Positions 16,721 to 25,755 of a DNA stretch of 64,000 bases are shown here, piece by piece; within the stretch, counting starts at the first letter, position 1; the number at the start of each line of letters is the position of its first letter. A program made the position numbers and the translations under genes. The notes under the pieces were generated by a model, which saw only the letters and a program-made list of their open reading frames with translations, searched no databases and was not told the origin of the DNA. Source of the stretch: Bacillota bacterium (GTDB lineage Bacteria; Bacillota; Clostridia; Oscillospirales; Ruminococcaceae); the NCBI GenBank assembly GCA_023396225.1, contig JAEWWT010000006.1, positions 62,001 to 126,000 on the forward strand, in the 5' to 3' direction.

Positions 16721-16848
16721 TTCCGTTGTCTGCGGACAACGGCAAAGGGCTTTGCCCTTTTGATTCCCACAACCTTGATTAGGTTAAAGCCTGTTCTCGC
16801 TTTGCTCGAATTTTTCTATGAAAAACAAGCAGGCTGACGAACTTTTTT
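16721..16848 (+). repeat. Composite repeat, partial copy R6 (module D only)
   Basis: Hairpin CGTTGTC-TGCG-GACAACG (16724-16741), AAAGGGC/GCCCTTTT hairpin, then an added outer hairpin (GCCTGTT with AACAAGCAGGC) not present in R1, and the conserved end GACGAACTTTTT next to the 3' end of the HtrA-like gene. The same version with the extra hairpin is at 43341-43544. Confidence 0.75.
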
Positions 16849-16853
16849 CTTAC

Positions 16854-18833
16854 TTAGCTTAATGATGTATCCTGTTCAAGCCTACATTCTACTTCAAACT
16901 CGGTTGCTTCACCTGCTATATTTACTCTGTACACCTTAATCTTTATTGTGTCCCCAGGTTTCTTTCCGCTTAAAGCCTTTAAAATTGAATCGCCGTCATA
17001 TACTTCTATGCCGTTGATTTCTGTGATAATATCATCAACCTGAAGTTCTGTATTTGCTACATCACACTTTGGATCTATCTCCCTGACAAGAAGTCCCGGT
17101 ACTGCACCAAGTTCTTTTGCTGTATTGGCATCTAATGCTACATACAGAATTCCTATTTTCACTCTGTCGGAGATATACCCCTTTGAAATAATATCCTTAA
17201 CAATCGGAAGGGCTTGGTTTATTGAAATTGCAAAGCCTATGCCCTCATAGTCGGTTGCTACATATTTTGCTGAAACAATTCCGATTACCTGACCGTACAT
17301 ATTTACAAGAGGTCCGCCGGAATTTCCCGGATTTACTGCGGCATCTGTCTGTATACACTTCATCTTATAGCCGTTTTCAATTGCAGTAACTTCACGGTTA
17401 AGTCCTGAAACATATCCAAACGAAACCGTATTCGAGAAATCACCAGGGTTTCCTATTACTGCAACCTGCTCACCGATACTGATCTGATCGGAATTTCCAA
17501 AATCTGCAGCAGTCAAGTTTTTAGCGTCTATTTTAAGCACTGCAAGGTCAGTTTTATAATCCTTGCCGATAAGTTTTGCAACGTATTCCTTGCCGTCATT
17601 GAGAATGGCTTTATATGATTTTGTTCCCTCAATAACATGAGCATTTGTGATTATATATCCATCAGCAGAAAGAATTATTCCCGAGCCTGAGGAAACAGGA
17701 TAAAGCTTTGTATCTCCATAAGCCTGAATTCCTACTACACATGGAGCAACGTACTGAGAAACGCCTACGGTTGTAAACAGACCTGATTCCTTATTGACAT
17801 AAAGTTCATCTTCAAGCGTTGGTCTATCCTGAACAGGAATATTTACAATAAGATCTCCGTCTGTTTTACTGTCACCGCCCTTATTTGTATTATTTTCCTC
17901 AATATCAGAATAAGACTGATTATTATTGTTTCCGCTTGTTATCTCTCTTGAAGCACCAACAATCAGAAATATAATTATAACGGCAAGCATTACGCAGATA
18001 AAGCTTACTATTGCGATAAGCCATCCCCTTGAAAGCTTCTTTTTCTTCTGTTCCGCTTCGGGATTTATCGGTGGTGCAAAAGGAATATAAGCTGGCTGAC
18101 CAAATGGCGGCATTGGCTGGCTAAACTGCTGTGGCTGTTGTCCATATGGCGGCATCGGCTGGCTAAACTGCTGTGGCTGTTGTCCATATGGCGGCATTGG
18201 CTGACTATACTGCCGTGCCTGCTGTCCATACGGCGGCATTGGCTGGCTGAACTGCTGTGGCTGCTGTCCATATGGTGGATTTGGCTGACTATACTGCTGT
18301 GGCTGCTGTCCATATGGCGGCATTGGTTGTGATTTATTCATATTCTTTTCTGAAAAAGCAGACGATTCCTGCTGATTCTGCGGTGCATTTGACATAGGCG
18401 ATGTATACTGCTGAACAGATTGAACAGGGGGAATTTGCTGTATCGGCTGTGAATTCTGAAAAGGCTGTACTGGTTCATACTTCTGGAACGGCTGTGCTGG
18501 TACAGGATCAGGTCTGTTTTCTATCGGTCTTGATGCATTTTCAGGGGTTTTCACATTTATCGGGATTTTTACAAATTCCTTGACAGGCTCCTGTGCAGGT
18601 TCAGCATTTGCCTGTTCTGACGGCTGTTCAACTATTTCCTCAATTTTTTCTTCTGTAATTTCAGGCATAGAAGCAAGTAAAGGATCCTCTTCGTTTTCAT
18701 TTTGAGCTTTCTCCGTTTCGGAATTAACCCTAAAAGTTATTTTTGCAGCCTCTTCAGAAAAGCTTGAGTGTTCTTCATTTTCATTTTTCTCCTCATCGGG
18801 AGGTGCCGTTTGTGTCAGTTTATTTTCATCCAT
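16854..18833 (-). CDS. HtrA/DegP-like membrane serine protease with Pro/Gln-rich N-terminal repeats
   Basis: A 659-residue protein. Residues 1-165 are acidic and low-complexity. Residues about 167-255 hold six 14-residue repeats of the form M-P-P-Y-G-Q-Q-P-Q-Q-F/Y-S-Q-P. One membrane segment follows (about 268-294), so the repeats should be cytoplasmic and the protease outside. The trypsin-like domain has the triad His in IITNAHVIEG (about 398), Asp in KTDLAVLKID (about 428) and Ser in NPGNSGGPL (about 505). A PDZ domain ends the protein (about 565-650). HtrA proteases degrade or refold damaged envelope proteins. A Gln/Pro arm of this size on the cytoplasmic side is larger than in the usual HtrA. 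Single gene. Confidence 0.9.
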   Translation of the reverse strand: MDENKLTQTAPPDEEKNENEEHSSFSEEAAKITFRVNSETEKAQNENEEDPLLASMPEITEEKIEEIVEQPSEQANAEPAQEPVKEFVKIPINVKTPENASRPIENRPDPVPAQPFQKYEPVQPFQNSQPIQQIPPVQSVQQYTSPMSNAPQNQQESSAFSEKNMNKSQPMPPYGQQPQQYSQPNPPYGQQPQQFSQPMPPYGQQARQYSQPMPPYGQQPQQFSQPMPPYGQQPQQFSQPMPPFGQPAYIPFAPPINPEAEQKKKKLSRGWLIAIVSFICVMLAVIIIFLIVGASREITSGNNNNQSYSDIEENNTNKGGDSKTDGDLIVNIPVQDRPTLEDELYVNKESGLFTTVGVSQYVAPCVVGIQAYGDTKLYPVSSGSGIILSADGYIITNAHVIEGTKSYKAILNDGKEYVAKLIGKDYKTDLAVLKIDAKNLTAADFGNSDQISIGEQVAVIGNPGDFSNTVSFGYVSGLNREVTAIENGYKMKCIQTDAAVNPGNSGGPLVNMYGQVIGIVSAKYVATDYEGIGFAISINQALPIVKDIISKGYISDRVKIGILYVALDANTAKELGAVPGLLVREIDPKCDVANTELQVDDIITEINGIEVYDGDSILKALSGKKPGDTIKIKVYRVNIAGEATEFEVECRLEQDTSLS

Positions 18834-19030
18834 ATTTAAAACCGTTCCTTTCTGTGCCTTATCTGTTTAAAAATATAGTTGCGGGCAAAAATGAATATAA
18901 GCCTTGCTTTTATTCTTAATTCCCGTAAAAACATAACAAAGTCAGGATACAAGAGAAATACTGATAAAACCAATTCTGCCCTAAAGGCTGTGAACTGATG
19001 TGTCCAGCGTTTTCCTGCCCCTGACCCCGA

Positions 19031-20455
19031 TCATTTTTTCATTGCAATATGTCCTCTTTCAAGCGTAAACTCGAACTCAACGTACTCATTCCACTCACTT
19101 CGCACAAGTATTTTACCCTTATGAAGTCTGATAATAGAACTTACAATTGAAAGTCCCAGACCTACGCCTGTTTTATCGATACCCCTTGATTCGTCTGCCT
19201 TATAAAATCTGTCAAAAACCCTTGAAATCTCATTTTCCTTTAGTCCCTGTCCGCTGTTTCTGATTTTGATGCAGACGTTTTCCTCGGTCTGTGAGAAGTC
19301 AAAAGTGATATATCCGCTGTTATTTACGAACTTAACAGCATTTTCGATGAGATTATACAAAACCTGCTGAATAAGGTCCTTGTCAGCATTAACAATAAAT
19401 CTGTCGGCGTCAAGTCCTTTTATTTCAACATCCTTTACGCTGATCCGCTGTTCAAACAAAAATACTGTCTTTGCGGCAAGCGGAACTATATCAAAGCTTT
19501 CGGTTGTCATATCGACTTCACCGGACTCATACTTTGATATATTCAGCATTGAACGCACGAGCCTTGAAAGTCTGTCGACCTCACCCGAAACTATCTGAAG
19601 ATAATGTCTGTGCATATCCTTAGGGATTGTTCCGTCCAGTATCCCGTCAACAAATCCTCCTATTGATGTCATAGGTGTTTTCAGCTCGTGTGATACATTT
19701 GAAACAAAGCTTTTTCTGTTTTCTTCAAGGACAGCCAGAGAGTTTGCCATTTCATTAAGGCTGTTTGCAAGAAAGCCAAGCTCGTTCTGCTCAGTTATGC
19801 AAAGTTTTCTTGAAAAGTCGCCTTCTCCGAACCGCTTTGCTGCAAGCGTCATTTCCTTAACTGGTCTGAGAAGTCTTCTCATTGCAAAATAAATCACAGG
19901 GAAAACAAACAGCAGTATCAAAACTGTTGCAGCCAAAAAGTAAATCATCACAAGTCTTGTGATGTATTTTGTATACGGAGAGCTGTCAGCAGAAGCAATA
20001 AGGTAACATTGAGTTTCCCCAAGCTGTATTCTATTGCAGTATGCAAATCTTGTTTCATAAAAATAATTCTCAAGCGTACTGATATCAAAATACCCGTTGT
20101 CACTGGTTTGTTCCAAAATACTATCGTCAAGCTTCTTGCCGACATAATGGTTCGGAGGTGATTCTGAAAAAGCCAGCGTTGTTCCGTCTGAATACAGCAG
20201 AAATTCCATGTCATATACATCAGACAGACCCCTGTAAATGTTGTCAAGCTCCGGACTGTTGACTCCGTCGTTGTCGCTGTAATTAATTTTTGTCTGAACC
20301 TCAACAGCTCCTGTTGCTGACACCATTCTATTTTTCTGGTCTATCTTGTAGTTTTCAGACGATACGACTATAAGTATTGCACCCATGCAGATAATTGCAC
20401 CTGCAACTATGGCTGCACAAAGATAAAAGTACTCAGTGAATATGCTTTTACGCAT
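19031..20455 (-). CDS. Sensor histidine kinase (OmpR-type partner)
   Basis: A 474-residue membrane kinase. Two membrane segments (about 11-33 and 166-192) flank an extracytoplasmic sensor of about 130 residues. HAMP (about 190-240), HisKA with the phospho-acceptor His256 in SNVSHELKTPM, and HATPase_c follow. N-box NLIENAVKF, G1 RNSGQGL, F-box FDRFYKADES and G2 GVGLGLSIV are intact. It starts inside the end of the response regulator gene (8-base overlap), so the two are co-translated. The signal is unknown. The pair resembles cell-envelope stress systems, but I cannot assign a named homologue. Confidence 0.93.
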   Translation of the reverse strand: MRKSIFTEYFYLCAAIVAGAIICMGAILIVVSSENYKIDQKNRMVSATGAVEVQTKINYSDNDGVNSPELDNIYRGLSDVYDMEFLLYSDGTTLAFSESPPNHYVGKKLDDSILEQTSDNGYFDISTLENYFYETRFAYCNRIQLGETQCYLIASADSSPYTKYITRLVMIYFLAATVLILLFVFPVIYFAMRRLLRPVKEMTLAAKRFGEGDFSRKLCITEQNELGFLANSLNEMANSLAVLEENRKSFVSNVSHELKTPMTSIGGFVDGILDGTIPKDMHRHYLQIVSGEVDRLSRLVRSMLNISKYESGEVDMTTESFDIVPLAAKTVFLFEQRISVKDVEIKGLDADRFIVNADKDLIQQVLYNLIENAVKFVNNSGYITFDFSQTEENVCIKIRNSGQGLKENEISRVFDRFYKADESRGIDKTGVGLGLSIVSSIIRLHKGKILVRSEWNEYVEFEFTLERGHIAMKK

Positions 20456-21149
20456 TTTCCTCTTCAGCCTCGAACTTGTAGCCTACTCCCCATACAGTTT
20501 TCAGCGCCCATCTTTCAGAAACATTTTCAAGCTTTTCTCTGAGTCTCTTGATATGAACGTCGATTGTTCTGGAGTCACCATAATATTCAAATCCCCATAC
20601 TTCGTCAAGAAGCTGGTCTCTTGTATAAACTCTGTTTGGATTTGAAGCTAAGTAGAACAGAAGCTCAAGCTCCTTAGGAGGAGTATCCTGAACCTTGCCG
20701 TCAACTCTGAGTTCATATCTTGTCATGTTTACAACAAGCTTGTCATAGCGGACTTCCTTGACCTCTGTTTCGGAACTAACCTGTCCGATACGTCTGGATA
20801 CTGCCTTGATTCTTGCAATAACTTCCTTGGTATCAAACGGCTTTACGATATAATCATCTGCACCGAGTTCAAGACCGAGAACCTTATCAAAGGTTTCGCT
20901 CTTTGCGGTAATCATGATTATCGGCAGATTCGATTTCTTTCTGATTTCACGGCATACCTGCCAGCCGTCAAGCTCAGGAAGCATTATGTCAAGCAGAATA
21001 ATGTCTGGTTTAAGGGCATTAAACTTAACAATCGCCTCATCACCGTCATGTGCAACTAATACACCATAACCTTCTTTTTCAAGATATAACTTAAGGAGCT
21101 CACAAATATTATTATCATCATCTACAACCAAAACTTTTCCAAGTGACAT
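20448..21149 (-). CDS. OmpR/PhoB-family response regulator
   Basis: A 233-residue regulator: receiver domain (1-120) with the acidic pair near 10-12 (VVDDDN), phospho-acceptor Asp54 in IILLDIMLPE, Thr in IMITAKS and Lys in YIVKPFD. The C-terminal winged-helix DNA-binding domain has PKELELLFYLASNPN, TRDQLLDEVWG and RTIDVHIKRLREKL. The open frame extends 40 codons further upstream, but GGAGGG precedes the ATG at 21147-21149 and the family starts at MSLGKVLVVD, so that start is used. First gene of the two-gene operon with the histidine kinase. Confidence 0.94.
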   Translation of the reverse strand: MSLGKVLVVDDDNNICELLKLYLEKEGYGVLVAHDGDEAIVKFNALKPDIILLDIMLPELDGWQVCREIRKKSNLPIIMITAKSETFDKVLGLELGADDYIVKPFDTKEVIARIKAVSRRIGQVSSETEVKEVRYDKLVVNMTRYELRVDGKVQDTPPKELELLFYLASNPNRVYTRDQLLDEVWGFEYYGDSRTIDVHIKRLREKLENVSERWALKTVWGVGYKFEAEEENA

Positions 21150-21473
21150 GTATTTCCCTCCTGAATTATATATTAAAGCAACACTAAACTGTCTATATTT
21201 GATATACTTATAATTATATACGAATAAACCATTACGTTTATTGCCTATTAATTGATTATTTATGAACATTGTGTAAATTTAACAATTTTGTTGCTGTATC
21301 TAAATAAAATCGAAAAAAAATGTTCATTTTTTTGGGTGCATACATAAACCACATTATACCTATAATGTATTTATTAGATTATTATAATTTTATAAAAATG
21401 TACAGTTCAGTTGTAATTTAGATTAATTGTTTTGTTGATTTATACAAAAATTAATAATACATTCAATAGGGTC
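21150..21473. other. AT-rich divergent region between the two-component operon and groESL
   Basis: This stretch has no gene. It is strongly AT-rich and must hold the minus-strand promoter of the response regulator. I could not pick out a convincing -35/-10 pair. The groES control elements begin at 21474. Confidence 0.4.
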
Positions 21474-21501
21474 TTGATTTTTTCGCTTAAGTTGGTACAA
21501 T
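21474..21501 (+). promoter_or_regulatory. groESL promoter (sigma-A type)
   Basis: TTGATT (21474-21479) and TACAAT (21496-21501) with a 16-base spacer, directly upstream of the CIRCE operator. Confidence 0.75.
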
Positions 21502-21505
21502 ATAT

Positions 21506-21532
21506 TTAGCACTCAAAGTTAATGAGTGCTAG
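21506..21532 (+). promoter_or_regulatory. CIRCE operator (HrcA binding site)
   Basis: TTAGCACTC, nine bases, then GAGTGCTAG, matching the CIRCE consensus (TTAGCACTC-N9-GAGTGCTAA) at 17 of 18 arm positions. HrcA binding here represses groESL until heat shock. hrcA itself is not in the window. Confidence 0.95.
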
Positions 21533-21569
21533 CGAAAAAGATTACGCTTTGCGAAAAAGATTACGCTTT
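21532..21569 (+). repeat. 19-bp tandem repeat in the groES leader
   Basis: GCGAAAAAGATTACGCTTT occurs twice in direct succession (21532-21550 and 21551-21569). A second short repeat, TGAATCAGCA, occurs twice between 21582 and 21613. Both lie in the 5' leader between CIRCE and groES. Confidence 0.85.
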
Positions 21570-21634
21570 GCTAAATAATACTGAATCAGCATATACTATG
21601 TTGAATCAGCAAATATAGGAAGGAGCTTATTACT

Positions 21635-21919
21635 ATGAAAATTAAACCATTAGCTGACAGAGTTGTCATTAAAATGACAGAGGCAGAAGAAACCACCAAG
21701 AGCGGTATCATCCTCGCAGGTTCTGCAAAGGAAAAGCCACAGGTTGCCGAAATTGTTGAAGTAGGTCCGGGCGGTATTGTTGACGGAAATGAAGTCAAGA
21801 TGACTGTCAAGGTTGGTCAGAAAGTTCTTATTTCCAAGTACAGCGGAACTGAAGTTAAGATTGACGGTGTTGAATACACTATCATCCGTCAGAGCGATAT
21901 TCTCGCAACAGTTGAATAA
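21635..21919 (+). CDS. groES: Co-chaperonin GroES
   Basis: The 94-residue cap of the GroEL folding chamber. Full length, with the family start MKIKPLADRVVIKM, the mobile loop region EETTKSGIILAGSAKEKP, VGPGG and the final YTIIRQSDILATVE. GAAGGAG precedes the ATG. It is the first gene of the groESL operon under CIRCE control. groEL starts 55 bases downstream. Confidence 0.98.
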   Translation: MKIKPLADRVVIKMTEAEETTKSGIILAGSAKEKPQVAEIVEVGPGGIVDGNEVKMTVKVGQKVLISKYSGTEVKIDGVEYTIIRQSDILATVE

Positions 21920-21974
21920 TTTTGTTCATTAGTTATTAAGGCTTTTTATACTATTATTATGGAGGAATGTTATT

Positions 21975-23603
21975 ATGGCTAAAAATATAATTTACGGCGA
22001 AGAAGCTCGCAAGTCACTACAGGCTGGTATCGACAAGCTTGCTGACACAGTCAAGATCACACTTGGTCCTAAGGGAAGAAACGTTGTTCTCGACAAGAAG
22101 TTCGGCGCTCCGCTTATCACAAACGACGGTGTTACTATTGCTAAGGAAATCGAACTTGAAGACGCTTTTGAAAACATGGGTGCACAGCTTGTCAAGGAAG
22201 TTGCTACAAAGACAAATGATGCAGCAGGTGACGGTACTACTACTGCTACACTTCTTGCACAGGCTCTTATCCGTGAGGGTATGAAGAACATTGCTGCTGG
22301 TGCTAACCCAATGGTTGTCAAGAAGGGTATGGCTAAGGCTGTTGATGCGGCTGTAAAGGCTATCATTGACAACTCAAAGGTTATTGAAGGTTCTGCTGAC
22401 ATTGAAAGAGTTGCTACAGTTTCTTCTGCTGATGAAACAGTCGGCAAACTGATTGCTGATGCTATGGAAAAGGTTTCTGCTGACGGTGTAATCACTATCG
22501 AGGAATCAAAGACAGCTGAAACATATTCAGAAGTTGTTGAAGGTATGCAGTTCGACAGGGGCTACATTACTCCTTACATGGTAACTGATACAGACAAGAT
22601 GGAAGCTGTTATAGATGACGCTTTCCTCCTTATCACAGACAAGAAGATTTCTTCAATTCAGGAAATTCTCCCACTCCTTGAACAGATTGTTCAGTCAGGC
22701 AAAAAGCTTGTTATTGTTGCTGAAGACGTTGAGGGTGAAGCACTTTCAACTCTTATCGTAAATAAGCTCAGAGGAACATTCACATGCGTAGCTGTCAAGG
22801 CTCCTGGCTTTGGTGACAGACGTAAGGAAATGCTTCAGGACATTGCAATCCTCACAGGCGGTCAGGTTATCTCTGAAGAAATCGGACTTGAGCTCAAGGA
22901 TGCTCAGATTGCTCAGCTTGGCCGTGCTAAGCAGGTTAAGATTTCAAAGGAAAACACAATTATCGTTGATGGTGCAGGCGACAAGAAGGCTATCAAGGAA
23001 AGAGTTGCTCAGATTAAGTCTCAGATTGAAACAACAACATCTGACTTTGACAGAGAAAAGCTTCAGGAAAGACTTGCTAAGCTTTCAGGCGGTGTTGCAG
23101 TAATCAAGGTTGGTGCTGCTACTGAAGTTGAAATGAAAGAAAAGAAGCTCCGTATTGAAGATGCTCTTGCTGCTACAAAGGCTGCTGTTGAAGAGGGTAT
23201 CGTTGCGGGCGGCGGAACAGCGCTTATCAACGCTATGCCTGCTGTTACAAAGCTCCTTGCTACACTTACAGGTGATGAAAAGACAGGTGCTTCTATCGTT
23301 CTCAAGGCTCTTGAAGAGCCATTACGTCAGATTGCACTCAATGCCGGTCTTGAAGGCAGTGTAATCATTGACAAGATTGTTCGTTCACGCAAGGTTGGCT
23401 ACGGCTTTGATGCTTACAACGAAGTTTATGTTGATATGATTCCAACCGGTATCGTTGACCCTACAAAGGTTACACGTTCAGCTCTCCAGAACGCTGCTTC
23501 CGTTGCTGCAATGGTTCTCACAACAGAAAGCCTTGTTGCTGACATCAAGGAAGAAAACCCTGCTCCTGCAATGCCAGGCGGCGGTATGGGCGGAATGTAT
23601 TAA
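21975..23603 (+). CDS. groEL: Chaperonin GroEL
   Basis: The 542-residue ATP-dependent folding chamber subunit. Typical landmarks are the LGPKGRNVVLD and TNDGVTIAKEI nucleotide-binding stretch, DGTTTATLLAQAL, the apical-domain block KAPGFGDRRKEML, GGGTALI (near 413) and the flexible Gly/Met C-terminus GGGMGGMY. Normal length and intact. RBS GGAGGAATG upstream of the ATG. Expressed with groES and ended by the terminator at 23627. Confidence 0.98.
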   Translation: MAKNIIYGEEARKSLQAGIDKLADTVKITLGPKGRNVVLDKKFGAPLITNDGVTIAKEIELEDAFENMGAQLVKEVATKTNDAAGDGTTTATLLAQALIREGMKNIAAGANPMVVKKGMAKAVDAAVKAIIDNSKVIEGSADIERVATVSSADETVGKLIADAMEKVSADGVITIEESKTAETYSEVVEGMQFDRGYITPYMVTDTDKMEAVIDDAFLLITDKKISSIQEILPLLEQIVQSGKKLVIVAEDVEGEALSTLIVNKLRGTFTCVAVKAPGFGDRRKEMLQDIAILTGGQVISEEIGLELKDAQIAQLGRAKQVKISKENTIIVDGAGDKKAIKERVAQIKSQIETTTSDFDREKLQERLAKLSGGVAVIKVGAATEVEMKEKKLRIEDALAATKAAVEEGIVAGGGTALINAMPAVTKLLATLTGDEKTGASIVLKALEEPLRQIALNAGLEGSVIIDKIVRSRKVGYGFDAYNEVYVDMIPTGIVDPTKVTRSALQNAASVAAMVLTTESLVADIKEENPAPAMPGGGMGGMY

Positions 23604-23626
23604 TTCACTAAAATATAAGATATACG

Positions 23627-23658
23627 AAAAAGCACCTGTCAAAAGACAGGTGCTTTTT
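23627..23658 (+). terminator. groESL terminator
   Basis: AGCACCTGTC (23631-23640), loop AAAA, GACAGGTGCT (23645-23654) and a T-run; the A-run before the stem extends it. Confidence 0.93.
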
Positions 23659-23664
23659 TCAGCT

Positions 23665-23882
23665 GGTCCAGCGTAGCCACGCTGGTCAGTCCAGGTTAAA
23701 CATGGTCGTGCTCCGCAGAGCACGAAACTCCCCAAGAAAAAGAAAACGGCCAAGAGGTGAGAAAAGCGACAGCTTTTCGTAGGAGAAAAGTATGTTTTAA
23801 CATACTTGCGGACACGACCGCTCTCCTTTTTTCAATTCTAAGCAAAATAATCCTCACAAACAGTCCAGTGGACTGTTTGTGA
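23665..23882 (-). repeat. Composite structured intergenic repeat, copy R4 (reverse; B+C+D, interrupted)
   Basis: Read on the minus strand, module B (23854-23882) has arms TCACAAACAGTCCA and TGGACTGTTTGTGA; its central base is C on that strand. Module C starts GGAGAGCGGTCGTGT, but its right arm is split by a 20-base near-palindrome at 23788-23807. Then comes GAAAAG-CTGTCG-CTTTTC. The module D hairpin is at 23707-23724 (stem CGTGCTC), and a CCAGCGT/ACGCTGG hairpin at 23669-23686 matches one in R2. It fills the gap between groEL and the DUF3788 gene. Confidence 0.82.
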
Positions 23883-23905
23883 CAAAGAGAATAAAAAACA
23901 AGTGA

Positions 23906-23934
23906 TTGACTAAAATTTTCTTATATGATATTAT
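23906..23934 (+). promoter_or_regulatory. Promoter of the DUF3788 gene
   Basis: TTGACT (23906-23911) and TATTAT (23929-23934) with a 17-base spacer, 43 bases before the chosen start codon. Confidence 0.7.
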
Positions 23935-23976
23935 TAGTTCAAAAATAATAAGACAATTATGAAAGGACAACGGGAA

Positions 23977-24399
23977 ATGATTGATATTCAAGATAATAAT
24001 TATAAGCCAAACATACAGGAGATAAGCGAATTTATTGGCAACCCGCTGTTTGATGAACTGTATGACTTTCTGGACACGCAGTTCAAGTCGCTTGTCAGCA
24101 CTGAGTTCAGCAAGGACAGCAACCTTTTTGGATGGAATGTAAAGTTCCATAAAGCAGGCAGGACTTTATGCAGGCTTTATCCGCGTTCAGGCTACTTCAC
24201 CATGCTCCTTGTTGTCGGAGGTAAAGAAAAGGAACGTGTTGAATCGGTGCTGCCGCAAATGTCTGACACTATGCGTGAAATATATGAAAACACAAGGGAA
24301 GGAATGGGACAGCGCTGGCTTTTAATTGATCTGAATGAAGCTGATGAGTTATACAGTGATGTTCAGAAGCTTATCCGAATACGCAGGGAGAGTAGATAG
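23977..24399 (+). CDS. DUF3788-family protein, copy 1
   Basis: A 140-residue cytoplasmic protein of unknown function. Landmarks are LFDELYDFLDTQF near the N-terminus, WNVKFHKAGRTLCRLYPR, FTMLLVVGGKEKERVE, and the C-terminal GQRWLLIDLNE. A paralogue with the same layout is at 40463-40876 (WGIEYKYRRGGKTLCALYAR, GLMIIFGKDEREKVE, GKWVMFDEN), and the two have nearly the same length with the start chosen here. ATG 23977 is preferred over ATG 23959 because AAAGGA lies 9 bases before it. DUF3788 proteins are often small stand-alone proteins; no function is assigned. Confidence 0.8.
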   Translation: MIDIQDNNYKPNIQEISEFIGNPLFDELYDFLDTQFKSLVSTEFSKDSNLFGWNVKFHKAGRTLCRLYPRSGYFTMLLVVGGKEKERVESVLPQMSDTMREIYENTREGMGQRWLLIDLNEADELYSDVQKLIRIRRESR

Positions 24400-24489
24400 T
24401 ATTCCGCCTTATATTAAAGAACAAAGCCACGGGACATTGAATTCCTGTGGCTATAAATTTATACTACTATGTTTTGTGTGTCTTGGACA

Positions 24490-25584
24490 TTATACTGATG
24501 CGCTGCCAAGAGCCTTTCCCGTGTCATAAACCTGTGATACGCTGTCAAGAGTTATTGTTCCGTCACTGTTTTTATTGAAAACAAATGATGATTCCTTTAC
24601 AGGAACAAGGTAACCACTATCACCGTAATACTCAATGTTTACTGTGATTGTTGAATCTGTTTCGCTGCTTGATTTGAAGTTATAGAAATACCATCTGGAT
24701 CCATGACCGCAAGCACCAAGCATTACTCCGTTTTCTATAAGTCCGTCAAACCATGATACTTTGCTGAAATCTTCTTCTGATACAGTAACATTATAAACTT
24801 GCTTCATCTGTGCTACTATATCTGAAACAGGAACATTTTCTTTTGTTGCTAAATCCAATGTATGATAAAGTTTGTGAATAGTCTCTGAATCACACTTGTA
24901 ATTCTTCAGGTCATCATTGCTTATTTCAAAACTATTAGTTGAAAATGAGAACCCATAGCCATAGTCATATGCCTGTTTCAGCAATGTTCCGTCGTATTTA
25001 CCCTCATATTTGTTTATCTCATTTTTTTCATGCATTTCCTGCACTTTATCAAGCGGGAAGAACTCGTCTATGCTTGTCACTCCATCGCCATTCGTAATAC
25101 GCCATGAGGACTGCCCATTTGGAAACACATCACAGCTACTTCCTGATATGTTGAACACAACGTCAAAGGATTTCTGCCATACAAAAGACTGGTCGCTTGA
25201 AAGCTTTATTGTATAGCTGTCAAGTGTGAAATCGTCAAAGAAATCATATTTCTCTCCTGTCATGAGCCAGCTTGAAACAGCTTCGTTGTCGCCAGCTTTT
25301 ATGTAACCTATGAATGTTTCAACCATCTCTTTTGCTGCCTGAACGTCAGGGTCGTTTTCGTCAATTGAAGCTGATGTCTCTGAAGCAGTTTCCTGCTGAG
25401 TAGTTTCTGCTGCTTGCTCAGCGGCTGTTGTTTCTACTTCGGTTTCTGTCTGAGAATCTGCAACTGTTATTGTTGCTGTATCTGCAGTAGTTTCATCTGT
25501 TACTTTTTTTAAAGAGTCGCATCCTGTCAGCATTGCACTTGCTGATAGAAGTGCCAATGCACAACAAATTATTTTTTTAGTCAT
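24490..25584 (-). CDS. Hypothetical lipoprotein (DUF5105-like domain)
   Basis: A 364-residue exported lipoprotein. The signal peptide MTKKIICCALALLSASAML ends at lipobox LTGC, then comes a Thr/Glu-rich linker (about 25-75) and a domain starting DPDVQAAKEMVETFIGYIKAGDN. That start pattern resembles DUF4878/DUF5105 lipoproteins, in which a small helical pair precedes strands. The C-terminal part is strand-rich (TITVNIEYYGDSGYLVPVKE). No catalytic motif is seen. The start ATG at 25582-25584 has GGAAGG upstream; a start 18 bases earlier has none. Confidence 0.7.
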   Translation of the reverse strand: MTKKIICCALALLSASAMLTGCDSLKKVTDETTADTATITVADSQTETEVETTAAEQAAETTQQETASETSASIDENDPDVQAAKEMVETFIGYIKAGDNEAVSSWLMTGEKYDFFDDFTLDSYTIKLSSDQSFVWQKSFDVVFNISGSSCDVFPNGQSSWRITNGDGVTSIDEFFPLDKVQEMHEKNEINKYEGKYDGTLLKQAYDYGYGFSFSTNSFEISNDDLKNYKCDSETIHKLYHTLDLATKENVPVSDIVAQMKQVYNVTVSEEDFSKVSWFDGLIENGVMLGACGHGSRWYFYNFKSSSETDSTITVNIEYYGDSGYLVPVKESSFVFNKNSDGTITLDSVSQVYDTGKALGSASV

Positions 25585-25755
25585 TATACTTTTTCCTTCC
25601 AAGATGTAAAATACAAAAATATTTAGCGGAAATATTGCCCGAAAACGATAATACCACAGTATGTATTAAAACTCAATATTTAACGTTAAATTGTAATGTT
25701 ATTGTAATGGGATTGATACATTTCTGTATCACGTGTCAATAAATATTATTATAAT

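Noticed and set aside
18065..18332. Frames on both strands across the 42-base repeats as separate genes
   Set aside because: They are shadows of the Pro/Gln repeats of the HtrA-like gene.
18840..19030. Possible tRNA or small RNA in the gap between HtrA-like and kinase genes
   Set aside because: No cloverleaf or T-loop motif and no stable hairpin found.
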